Assembly: GCA_964390645.1 (NCBI GenBank)
Contig: CAYMLL010000070.1
Location: 1 to 27,647, forward strand
From: CAYMLL01 sp964390645
GTDB lineage: Bacteria; Planctomycetota; UBA8108
Direction of reading: 5' to 3'
Length of the DNA: 27,647 nucleotides
The position numbers and the translations under genes are program-made. The notes beneath the pieces are model-generated. The model saw only the letters and a program-made list of their open reading frames with translations. It did not search any database and had not been told where the DNA came from. Below, piece by piece: positions 6,795 through 14,251 of this stretch; position 1 is the first letter of the stretch, and each line of letters opens with the position of its first letter.

Positions 6795-9344
6795 GTGAAG
6801 ACCACGTTGACGACTTTCATTGCTCTGGTGTTGTCTGCTGGCCCATCCTTTTCAGCGCCTGCAGACGGATCTTGGACGTCGCTGTACCGGGCTTTCGAGG
6901 CGCACTGTGTCAAGTGTCACGGCAAAGGTGGCACGACCAAGGGCAAGGTCAACCTGCAAGCGCTGAAGTCTGACGAGGATCTTCAGGCTCGGCCCGAGCT
7001 GCTCGACAAGCTGATCACGGTCCTGAAGGATCGCGAGATGCCGCCGGAAGACGAGCCGCCGCTTCCGGTCGGGAAGCGGGAGCAAATGGTCACGCGGCTT
7101 CAGGCGACGCTCGAGCAGGCTCTGAAAACGCAGGCCTTTGGCCCCACGCCGATCCGGCGGATGAACCGCTTTCAGTACAACAACGCCGTCGTGGATCTCC
7201 TCGAGCTGGATCGAGACGTCTTCGCTCTCAACGAGCGGCTGATGCGGCGCCGCGATGACTATTTCCGGCCGGAGACCCGGAAGATGCCGGCAAGAGTGCG
7301 CGTCTCCAGTCGCCCTCTCGCCAAGGACATCGACAATCAGCGGCCCGAGGGGTTCAGAGGTGTCGCGGCCTTCCCACAGGACAAGCGAGCGGAGCACGGT
7401 TTCGACAACCGTGCCGATCACCTGACGCTCTCGCCCCTGCTGATGGAGTCCTTTCTCCGGTTGAGTCAGACGATCGTGGAAAGCCCCGATCTCAATTCAA
7501 GGGAATGCCGGAGCTGGGATCGTCTGTTCGCAGTGCCCGGCCAGCCGGCTCGCAGCCCGGTCGAGGGCAGGTACGAGGCCGAAACGGACGGTCTGGTCAG
7601 AATCGTGGGCAAACCCAGGGGCCGTGCCGCGCCGCAGGTACTCGGGAACGAGTGGAGTGGCAACACACAGCTCTTGTGGCAGTGCCCGAAGCAGGGTCGG
7701 GAGTTGACGCTGTCCTTCGATGTCACCGCGGAAGGGAGCGGCTTGCGCTTTCGCTTCACGAAAGCCCGCGACTACGGAGCCTTCGAGGTGTGTCTGGACG
7801 GTGTCAAGGTCTCGGAGAAAGTCGACCTCTACAGTTCAGAGGTCCAGCTCGTCGACCACGAGGTTCAAGGACTCGAGATCAAGGCGGGCCCACACACCTT
7901 GAAATTCAGGTGTGTCGGCAAGAGCGAGGAGTCGCCCAGGCACTTCCTGGGATTGGACTACTTCGAGGTCACCGGGCGAGAGCCGACCGCCGAGCCCGAC
8001 TCGGACGCAGTCTCCGGCCGGGGCGCGATCCGGGCCAGGCTCGGGAGGCTGCTGCGCCGCGCGTTCCGCCGACCGGCCGAGCCCGGGACGCTCGATCGTT
8101 TCGTGAAGTTCGCGGAGAGCCAGCTCGCTTCCGGAGCGTCATTCGAGGAGATGATGCGCACCGTGGTCGGGGCGTTGCTCGGTATGCCGGACTTTCTCTA
8201 TTTCTACGAGTCGCTCGACAGCGAGAGTCCCGGGAACGAAGACCGGGGCCGACAGCGTGTCGGGGATTTTGAGCTGGCCTCGCGGCTGGCTCAGTTCTTC
8301 TGGAGCAGCATTCCCGACGACACGTTGCTCGACCTCGCCGAGTCTGGCAAGTTGAGCGATCCCGAGACGCTCAGCGGGCAGATCGACCGGATGCTGAACG
8401 ATCGGCGGTCGAGTCGATTCTGCGACAACTTTCCGGCTCAGTGGTTGCAGCTGGATCGGCTGATCACGTCGATCCCGGATCCGAAGAAGTTCCCTTATTT
8501 CTATTACGTGGGATACCGGACCAGCATCCACATGATGTCGGAGCCACTGCTGCTCTTCGAGACGGTCTACATCGAAGATCGGTCGATCATGGATCTTCTG
8601 GATCCGAAGTTCAGCTGGCGGAGCCCGATGTTGCGCGCCAACTACAAGGGCCACTCGAAAGCTCCCAACGAAGTCCAGGTGCAGGTCTTCGAACGCGTAC
8701 GGCTGGACGACCCACGCCAGGGCGGCGTGATCACCAACGCAGCGGTGATGACCATGACGTCCACGCCCACGCGGACGCAACCCATCACCCGCGGCGCCTG
8801 GGTGAACGGCGTGATCTTCAACGATCCGCCAGATCCGCCACCCGCCGATGTTCCGCCCTTGCCTGAAGTCGACGGAGAGAAGCTGGCGAAACTGACGATT
8901 CGCGAACGCCTGGCCGAGCATCGCAAACGCGCCGACTGCGCCGGATGTCACAACAAGATCGATCCGCTGGGCTTTGCGCTCGAGAACTACGGCCCCACGG
9001 GTGTCTGGCGCGTCAAGTATGACAACGGACGTGACGTGGACCCGGGCGGGGTGTTATTCAATCAACACGAGTTCAAGTCAGTGGTCGAATTCAAACGGCT
9101 GATTCTCGAGGAGAAGCCGAGGTTCATTCGCGGGTTCATCGCTCACCTGCTGTCCTACGCGCTCGGCCGGGAGATCGGGCCAGCCGACTCTCCGGCGCTG
9201 GACGACATGACCGAGAAGGCCTTGGCGGGCCAAGACCAGCTGCGTGTCGTGCTCAGGAATGTCGCGATGAGCGAACCGTTTCTTCACAAGAACACGCAGG
9301 GTCCAGCGGGATCGGACCCACGAGCGAAAACCGGGACTGAATAG
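6795..9344 (+). CDS. Planctomycete-type cytochrome protein (PSCyt1-DUF1587-DUF1595-DUF1592-DUF1588-DUF1585)
   Basis: 849 residues. GTG 6795 is the first possible start after an in-frame TGA at 6792-6794 and opens a clear signal peptide (residues 1-21). A planctomycete cytochrome domain carries CVKCH (C38, C41, H42). DUF1587 lies near residues 118-155. A beta-sandwich insert at about 256-393 resembles carbohydrate-binding modules (YEAE, DYGAFEVCLDG, FLGLDYFEV). DUF1595 follows at about 410-472, DUF1592 at 489-555 and DUF1588 at 638-738 with a second haem-type motif CAGCH near residue 714. DUF1585 ends the protein at about 758-832. The role of this family is not established; the two CxxCH motifs imply periplasmic c-type haem and electron transfer. 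It is followed after 38 bases by a DUF1552 gene, its regular partner, so the two are probably co-transcribed. Confidence 0.92.
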   Translation: MKTTLTTFIALVLSAGPSFSAPADGSWTSLYRAFEAHCVKCHGKGGTTKGKVNLQALKSDEDLQARPELLDKLITVLKDREMPPEDEPPLPVGKREQMVTRLQATLEQALKTQAFGPTPIRRMNRFQYNNAVVDLLELDRDVFALNERLMRRRDDYFRPETRKMPARVRVSSRPLAKDIDNQRPEGFRGVAAFPQDKRAEHGFDNRADHLTLSPLLMESFLRLSQTIVESPDLNSRECRSWDRLFAVPGQPARSPVEGRYEAETDGLVRIVGKPRGRAAPQVLGNEWSGNTQLLWQCPKQGRELTLSFDVTAEGSGLRFRFTKARDYGAFEVCLDGVKVSEKVDLYSSEVQLVDHEVQGLEIKAGPHTLKFRCVGKSEESPRHFLGLDYFEVTGREPTAEPDSDAVSGRGAIRARLGRLLRRAFRRPAEPGTLDRFVKFAESQLASGASFEEMMRTVVGALLGMPDFLYFYESLDSESPGNEDRGRQRVGDFELASRLAQFFWSSIPDDTLLDLAESGKLSDPETLSGQIDRMLNDRRSSRFCDNFPAQWLQLDRLITSIPDPKKFPYFYYVGYRTSIHMMSEPLLLFETVYIEDRSIMDLLDPKFSWRSPMLRANYKGHSKAPNEVQVQVFERVRLDDPRQGGVITNAAVMTMTSTPTRTQPITRGAWVNGVIFNDPPDPPPADVPPLPEVDGEKLAKLTIRERLAEHRKRADCAGCHNKIDPLGFALENYGPTGVWRVKYDNGRDVDPGGVLFNQHEFKSVVEFKRLILEEKPRFIRGFIAHLLSYALGREIGPADSPALDDMTEKALAGQDQLRVVLRNVAMSEPFLHKNTQGPAGSDPRAKTGTE

Positions 9345-9382
9345 AACGACGCACCCGTTCGAGCAAAGGACAAGCCCGCGAC

Positions 9383-10759
9383 ATGACGAACAACCAGGCC
9401 ACCTGCCCTGTCTCCCGACGTCGATTTCTTGCCGGCATGGGTGGAGTCGCTCTGAGCTTGCCCTGGCTCGAGAGCTCTTCCGGTCTCTGCGATGACGGAG
9501 ATGGGGGCCAGGCATCTCCGGCCCGGCGCCTGGCCTTCTTCTACTTGCCCAACGGGATCACGCGACGAGGCTTCTTCCCCGGCGAGGGAGACCGTGCGCT
9601 GCCGAAGTTCGCCGGTCAGAACAACGTTTGGCGTTTCGAGGGCGAGACCGTTCCGGTTGGCAGTCATCCTCTGACGTTCACGCCAACGCTGGCTTCGCTC
9701 CACAAGATGCGAGAGAAGATCTCCCTGATCACCGGGATGGATCGGACCTTTCAGCAGGGAACCGACTCCCATGCCCAGGCCGCCTCCTGTTTCCTGACCA
9801 GCGTGGCGCCGTACCAGGTCAAGAACTCCGCCTATCCCCTCGCTCGCACCCTGGATCACGTCGCGGCCGATCACATCGGCCAGACCACGCCGTATTCGAC
9901 TCTCGAGCTGAGCTGCAACGACCACAAGAACAACATCGAGTCCATCTACTTCGACAACATGTCGTGGTATGGAACCGGTCACGTCGCTCCTTCGATGAGA
10001 AACCCGCGGGAAATCTACGACCGGCTGTTTGGCACCAGAGTCGACACGCGCTTCCGCAACATCACCGATCTGGCCCTTGGCAACGCCCGTCGCTTGAAGC
10101 GGCGTCTGAGCATCGCGGACAGACGGAAGTTTGACGAGTACCTCGAGGCGATCCGGACAATCGAGACACGCATGGATCGCATCGACTCGATGAAGTCCGA
10201 GCTGGCCGCTGCCCGGGTCGTGCGTCCGGCCGAGCACTTGCCTCGCAACGAGTACATCCACCTGATGGGCGATCTGCTCGTGACCGCATTGCAGAGCGGG
10301 GTGACGAACGTTGGCACGCTGATGGTGGGCCCGGAACGATGGACAACGCCGACAAACTGGGAGGGAATCCTCGACAAGCCGCACAGTCATCACGGCATGA
10401 CGCACAACCCGCGTCGGCACCTGGAAGACCTCCTGAAGCTGGACAAGTTCCACATCTCGGCCTTCTCGCGACTGCTCGAGCGAATGGACAGCATCGAGGA
10501 AGCGAACGGCACGACGCTACTCGACAACACGATCTTCACCCTCGGATCTGGCATGGGGGATGGGACCACCCATCAGTACAACGACTTGCCGCTGGTCGTC
10601 GCGGGCGGTGGCGGCGGAGGGCTGAAGCTGGGGAAACACATCCACTGCAAGGCCGGCACGCCGCTGGCGAATCTCTGGTTGACGCAGTTGCGTGTCCTGG
10701 GCATCGAACGTGACGGGTATGCAGACAGCACCGGGACACTGACGGAGATCCTGGCCTGA
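9383..10759 (+). CDS. DUF1552 domain protein, Tat-exported
   Basis: 458 residues from ATG 9383. The N-terminus carries SRRRFLAGMGG (residues 11-21), a twin-arginine signal followed by a hydrophobic stretch, so export is in the folded state. The rest matches DUF1552 (PF07586) along its whole length: RRLAFFYLPNGI, the SLITGMDR block, DSHAQAASCFLT, SSMRNPREIYDRLFG-type block, HSHHGMTHNP, and a final GGGGGGLKLGKHI segment. The family is typical of planctomycetes and relatives and is nearly always next to a DUF1592-type cytochrome protein, as here. The biochemical function is unknown. Several His, Asp and Asn blocks (for example SHHGMTHN) suggest a metal site, which is inference. It is likely the second gene of a two-gene operon. 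Confidence 0.92.
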   Translation: MTNNQATCPVSRRRFLAGMGGVALSLPWLESSSGLCDDGDGGQASPARRLAFFYLPNGITRRGFFPGEGDRALPKFAGQNNVWRFEGETVPVGSHPLTFTPTLASLHKMREKISLITGMDRTFQQGTDSHAQAASCFLTSVAPYQVKNSAYPLARTLDHVAADHIGQTTPYSTLELSCNDHKNNIESIYFDNMSWYGTGHVAPSMRNPREIYDRLFGTRVDTRFRNITDLALGNARRLKRRLSIADRRKFDEYLEAIRTIETRMDRIDSMKSELAAARVVRPAEHLPRNEYIHLMGDLLVTALQSGVTNVGTLMVGPERWTTPTNWEGILDKPHSHHGMTHNPRRHLEDLLKLDKFHISAFSRLLERMDSIEEANGTTLLDNTIFTLGSGMGDGTTHQYNDLPLVVAGGGGGGLKLGKHIHCKAGTPLANLWLTQLRVLGIERDGYADSTGTLTEILA

Positions 10760-10795
10760 AGTGGCCCTCGTGCGAAGCAGTCCGCGAAACGAAGA

Positions 10796-11225
10796 TGCGT
10801 TGGTGCAGGGAGTCACTCCCGACGGACGTGCGGTATCATTCGGTCCTTGCGGTTCTTCGTGAGGAGCCGAGTGCATGCCTGCTGTGAGGTCGAGTCCGGT
10901 TCATCCGTGTTCCAGGACCGAGTACCGCGACAGGCACCGGCACGAGTACGAGCAAGGGCCGGGTTCGCGAGGAGATGTGGCGATCCGTTTCAGCGAGGAG
11001 GCGACCGCGAGGTGGATCTCGAAGTCAGCTGGAAGGCGAGGCGAACAGCGGCTGTATTCGGACCTCGCGACCGAGGCGTCGCCGGCACCGGGTACCGTGT
11101 TCCGGCTTGCGCTTCGACCGACCGCTGCCTTCGTCGGATCGCTGCTCGGTATTCTGGGTCTCTATCATCTGCCGTTTCCGGATCACAGCACGCTGGCGCG
11201 ACGAGCTCGCCGCCGTTTCTCGTGA
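10796..11225 (+). mobile_element. Relic of an IS903-group (IS5 family) insertion sequence: left end and transposase N-terminus
   Basis: A degenerate terminal repeat lies at 10796-10810 (core CGTTGGTGCA), 37 bases after the DUF1552 stop. A frame at 10875-11225 (116 codons) encodes the N-terminal part of an IS5/IS903-type transposase. The family blocks are in order: TEYRDRHRHEYE, SRGDVAIRFSEEA, RRGEQRLYSDLA, VFRLALRPTAAFVGSLLG and PFPDHSTLARRARR. The frame then ends at TGA 11223-11225, exactly where the DDE catalytic core should begin. Neither the core nor a right end can be recognised between here and 11487. The spacing from repeat to transposase (about 94 bases) and the intervening bases resemble the second relic at 17603-18174, so both derive from one element family. 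It cannot be active by itself. Confidence 0.75.
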
Positions 11226-11487
11226 GCTCGAAAAGGATCAGTGTCGCGCTCGAGATGGCCTCGATTCGAGCGCGAACGGGGACCTGGCCGACCTCGTCGG
11301 ACCGGCTGCGGTCCGGCGTTCCGGTTGTCGATCGAATTCATGGTGACGCGTTCTCGCTCCGGAAGAACGTGAGCTGGAGCCGGCGACGGACATCACGGTC
11401 CCGGATTTCCCTCGAACAGGGTACGAACCTTCGTCGATCACTCTGCCCCCGGCGATCCAGTGTCGAGACGAGACGAGGAACTGGCGC
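11226..11487. other. Intergenic DNA after the IS relic
   Basis: No gene is supported here. The frame of the downstream metallopeptidase is open from about 11346, but it has no ATG, GTG or TTG before 11488. Faint transposase-core resemblance (NGDLADLVGP, DRIHGDAF) is spread over different frames and is too weak to extend the IS relic. Confidence 0.4.
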
Positions 11488-12492
11488 ATGACCCTCTCTA
11501 TCCGGTTCATCTGCTCCGCGGTCGGCTTTCCGGCGATCGTCGTCCTTTTCGGTGCTTGCCGGACGACGGTCGAGCGACGTCCGGGATGGGATACGGAACC
11601 TGACCCGGTCGCGCTCGTGGTCACCGCTCCGCCAGAGCACCTGAAGCTCGATTCGTTCTACGAGAAGTATGTCAACGCGAACGGTTATCCGGTCGTAGGC
11701 TCGGGCAAGGTGAACGACTACGCGCTGAAAGAAGCTGCGTTCCTGATCAACATGATGCTGGCGAAGCGGCCCGATGTGCGCGACGCGATGGTCGCCGGCG
11801 GCTCGCGGATGATCGTCATGGCGCACAACGAGTACACGACGGACGTGCCGGAGCACTCGCACCTGCTCCCGAAGGACTACCGTGACGCGCGAGCGCGAGG
11901 TCTCGGAGGGGATGAGGATGATCCGGTTTGCTCCTGTGGAGAAGAGAACCTCCTGGCGTTCAAGGGTGACCCGTATCGCACGGAGAACATCCTTATCCAC
12001 GAGTTCGCGCACAACATTCACCTGCGCGGCGTGGTGAACGTGGATCCCACGTTCGACGGGCGGCTCGAAAAGACGTTTGACAATGCGATGGCGAAGGGCC
12101 GTTGGGCCCGAAAGTACGCGTCCGTGAATCACCACGAGTATTTCGCGGAGGGAGTACAGTCCTGGTTCAACAACAACCGGGATCCCGACCACGATCACAA
12201 TCACGTGAATACGCGCAGCGAATTGAAGGAATACGATCCGGGGCTCGCTGCGATGTGCGAGGAGGTCTTCGGCGAGACCGAGCTCGTCTACACGAAACCG
12301 ACCACTCGACTCCACGGTCATATGAAGGGCTACGAGCCGTCGAAGTCACCGACGTTCGCATGGCCGGAGCGGCTCAAGAAGGTTCTCGAGGAGATCCAGG
12401 AGAATGCAAGGAATCGCGGCCGCGAGAAGAAGAGGACCACAAAGAGCCCCGCTGCTCTTTCCCCTTCTTCAACCGGTGCAGTTCCGCGATGA
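11488..12492 (+). CDS. Putative exported zinc metallopeptidase (HEFAH gluzincin-like)
   Basis: 334 residues. ATG 11488 has GAGGA at 11475-11479. The N-terminal segment is hydrophobic and ends LFGAC (C24), a weak lipobox, so it may be a lipoprotein. The core has HEFAH (H171, E172, H175), the zinc-binding helix of zincin peptidases. Forty residues later NHHEYFAEGVQSWF follows, whose E217 is the likely third ligand. The HExxH plus E(F/Y)FAE arrangement resembles anthrax-lethal-factor-type gluzincins, but I cannot fix the family. A Cys pair (CSC, 148-150) and an Asp/His-rich stretch (DPDHDHNH, about 232-239) may bind metal. The last 40 residues are basic and low in complexity and probably lie outside the fold. 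The protein resembles the lipoprotein at 18317-19705. Substrate unknown. Confidence 0.75.
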   Translation: MTLSIRFICSAVGFPAIVVLFGACRTTVERRPGWDTEPDPVALVVTAPPEHLKLDSFYEKYVNANGYPVVGSGKVNDYALKEAAFLINMMLAKRPDVRDAMVAGGSRMIVMAHNEYTTDVPEHSHLLPKDYRDARARGLGGDEDDPVCSCGEENLLAFKGDPYRTENILIHEFAHNIHLRGVVNVDPTFDGRLEKTFDNAMAKGRWARKYASVNHHEYFAEGVQSWFNNNRDPDHDHNHVNTRSELKEYDPGLAAMCEEVFGETELVYTKPTTRLHGHMKGYEPSKSPTFAWPERLKKVLEEIQENARNRGREKKRTTKSPAALSPSSTGAVPR

Positions 12493-12718
12493 CCTTGTCG
12501 AGCGATCGGGCCATCGCTGTGCTGCATCGCGTGGTAGTGAACGCCGCGTTCCTCACCCATCGCGTGGACCGGAACCACGTTCGGGTGAACTCGTCGACGA
12601 ACGACGGTGGATTGTCGGTGAGGGAGAGTCCCGGGTCGATTTCGCCGTGGCCGCGCGTCGAGATCACCACGTCAAGCAGCGAACCGCCATCGACATCGGC
12701 GAGGGCGAACGACTCGAG
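12374..12718 (-). pseudogene. Possible decayed FG-GAP-like coding relic, antisense to the metallopeptidase 3' end
   Basis: On the minus strand a frame runs open from just after a TAG at 12719-12721 down to 12374. Its first codons read LESFALADVDGGSLLDVVIS, which resembles a VCBS/FG-GAP strand and calcium loop with the loop spacing damaged (DVDGGSLLD for DxDxDGxxD). Third codon positions are strongly GC-rich in this first half, as in real genes of the window. No start codon or Shine-Dalgarno is convincing, and the lower half overlaps the metallopeptidase 3' end. It may be a gene remnant or only chance. Confidence 0.22.
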
Positions 12719-12801
12719 CTATACCTGGTGCTCACCGGTGAAGAAGGAGCTTCTTGCCAGTCAGTAACCGGAAGACACTGGTCAACGGATGAGAAGACGC
12801 T
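12493..12801. other. Intergenic region before the PQQ-like gene
   Basis: 309 bases with no plus-strand gene that can be supported. It contains the upper part of the doubtful minus-strand relic (12374-12718) and, at its right end, the presumed promoter and weak GAGAAG ribosome site (12791-12796) of the following gene. No clear terminator for the metallopeptidase gene was found. Confidence 0.4.
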
Positions 12802-14142
12802 ATGAAGAAGGTAACTATCGGGATACTGCTGGTCGCGCTGGTTTCCACACCGCTCATGGCAGACGATGTCGCGGACGAGGCCCTGAAATACTGGCCGCAA
12901 TGGCGGGGGCCGGCCTGGAACGGCGTGGCGTCGCAAGCTGATCCTCCGGTAACTTGGAGCGAGACGGAGAACTTGCGATGGAAGACGCCCATCGAAGGCA
13001 GCGGGTGGGCGACTCCGATTGTCTGGGGCGACCGGGTTTTCTTGCTGACCGCGATCGCCCTCGACAAGAAGATGCCCGTTCCGGACGTCATTCCCGCCGG
13101 TACGCCGAACATAAACGAGCATCCGCAGGTCAACGATTCGTGGAAACCACAGAGGTTCGCGATCGTGTGCATCGACCGGATCACCGGCAAGATGCTCTGG
13201 ACCCGGACCGCTCACGAGGCGATGCCGCACCAGGGGCATCACCGCAAGGGCGGGTTTGCTTCCGCGTCGCCTGTGACGGACGGCAAGCACATCTACGCCT
13301 ATTTCGGTTCGTTCGGGCTCTATTGCTACGACTTCCATGGCCGGTTGGTCTGGAAAAAAGAGTTCGCGCCGCAGGCGATGGAGGATTCCTTGGGAGAAGG
13401 GAGTTCGCCAGCGCTTTTCGGGGACACGATAGTGATCGTCGTCGATCAGGAACGACAGTCGTACGTGGTCGCGATCGACAAGAGGACCGGCGAGAGAATC
13501 TGGAAGCAGGATCGCGAAGAGACCTCGAACTGGAGCACTCCGCGTATCTTCACCCATGCGGGTCGTCGCCAGGTGGTTCTCAACGGAAAGACCGTACGAT
13601 CGTACGATCTGGTCACGGGCGAGCCGCTCTGGCAATGTGGCGGGCAGAGCGAAGGCGCGATTCCGATGCCGGCGGTCGGTCACGGATTGGTTTTCGCCAC
13701 CAGCGGTTACCGCAAAGATACGCTCCACGCGATCGCGCTCGGGCGGCGCGGCGATTTGACCGACAGCAAGAGCGTGGTCTGGTCGCTCAGTCGAGGTACG
13801 CCCTACGTGCCATGCCCGATGCTCTGGGGTGAGGAAATCTATCTGCTGGAAGACCGGAGTTTCTTCTCTTGTCTTGGCGCCACCGATGGAGCGCGTCACT
13901 ACCTGAAACACCGTCTGCCTGGAGCCCTCAACTTCAGTGCCTCGCCCGTCGGCGCGGCGGGCCGTATCTACTTGCTCAGCGAGGCCGGCAGAACGGTCGT
14001 TCTTCAGCGCGGCCCGGCACTCAAGGTGCTGGCGATCAACGACCTGGACGAGACGTTTCATGCGTCGCCCGCCATCGTCGGCGACGCCATCTACCTGCGG
14101 GGCGATGAACACCTGTTTTGCTTTGCGAAGTCATCGCCCTGA
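12802..14142 (+). CDS. Exported PQQ-like beta-propeller protein
   Basis: 446 residues from ATG 12802. Residues 1-20 form a Sec signal peptide (ends PLMA|DD). The mature part starts with WPQWRGPAWNG, the signature of the planctomycete PQQ-binding-like beta-propeller family. It then shows repeated propeller strands of the form AIVCIDRITGKMLW, VVAIDKRTGERIWK and VRSYDLVTGEPLW, the tryptophan-docking repeats of PQQ/BamB-type blades. No catalytic or cytochrome domain is fused, and the residues that bind PQQ in true dehydrogenases cannot be confirmed. It is more likely a binding or scaffold propeller than an enzyme. It is followed by a T-rich possible terminator and a separately started gene. Confidence 0.88.
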   Translation: MKKVTIGILLVALVSTPLMADDVADEALKYWPQWRGPAWNGVASQADPPVTWSETENLRWKTPIEGSGWATPIVWGDRVFLLTAIALDKKMPVPDVIPAGTPNINEHPQVNDSWKPQRFAIVCIDRITGKMLWTRTAHEAMPHQGHHRKGGFASASPVTDGKHIYAYFGSFGLYCYDFHGRLVWKKEFAPQAMEDSLGEGSSPALFGDTIVIVVDQERQSYVVAIDKRTGERIWKQDREETSNWSTPRIFTHAGRRQVVLNGKTVRSYDLVTGEPLWQCGGQSEGAIPMPAVGHGLVFATSGYRKDTLHAIALGRRGDLTDSKSVVWSLSRGTPYVPCPMLWGEEIYLLEDRSFFSCLGATDGARHYLKHRLPGALNFSASPVGAAGRIYLLSEAGRTVVLQRGPALKVLAINDLDETFHASPAIVGDAIYLRGDEHLFCFAKSSP

Positions 14143-14156
14143 CGAGTCTCGACGTC

Positions 14157-14179
14157 GCGAGAGCTCGCCGGGTTTTTTT
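14157..14179 (+). terminator. Possible intrinsic terminator after the PQQ-like gene
   Basis: Fifteen bases after the stop, GCGA-GAGC-TCGC (14157-14168) is followed by CGGG and an uninterrupted run of seven T at 14173-14179. The T run is the longest in an otherwise GC-rich stretch. The stem is short, so confidence is limited. Confidence 0.35.
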
Positions 14180-14251
14180 CGGTCCCTTTCAGCCCGTTCG
14201 GGGAGTCTAATTCGTGGAAGTCCAGGATGCTCAGATTACGGGAGGTTCGCC

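Noticed and set aside
7178..7192. Another IS end (ACAACAACGCC) in the DUF1592 gene
   Set aside because: It is part of conserved coding sequence (YNNAVV) and matches only the core; a chance result of codon use.
13937..14251. Extended N-terminus for the unknown exported protein, overlapping the PQQ gene
   Set aside because: It would bury the signal peptide, lacks a ribosome site and overlaps real coding sequence; TTG 14252 with GGGAGG fits far better.
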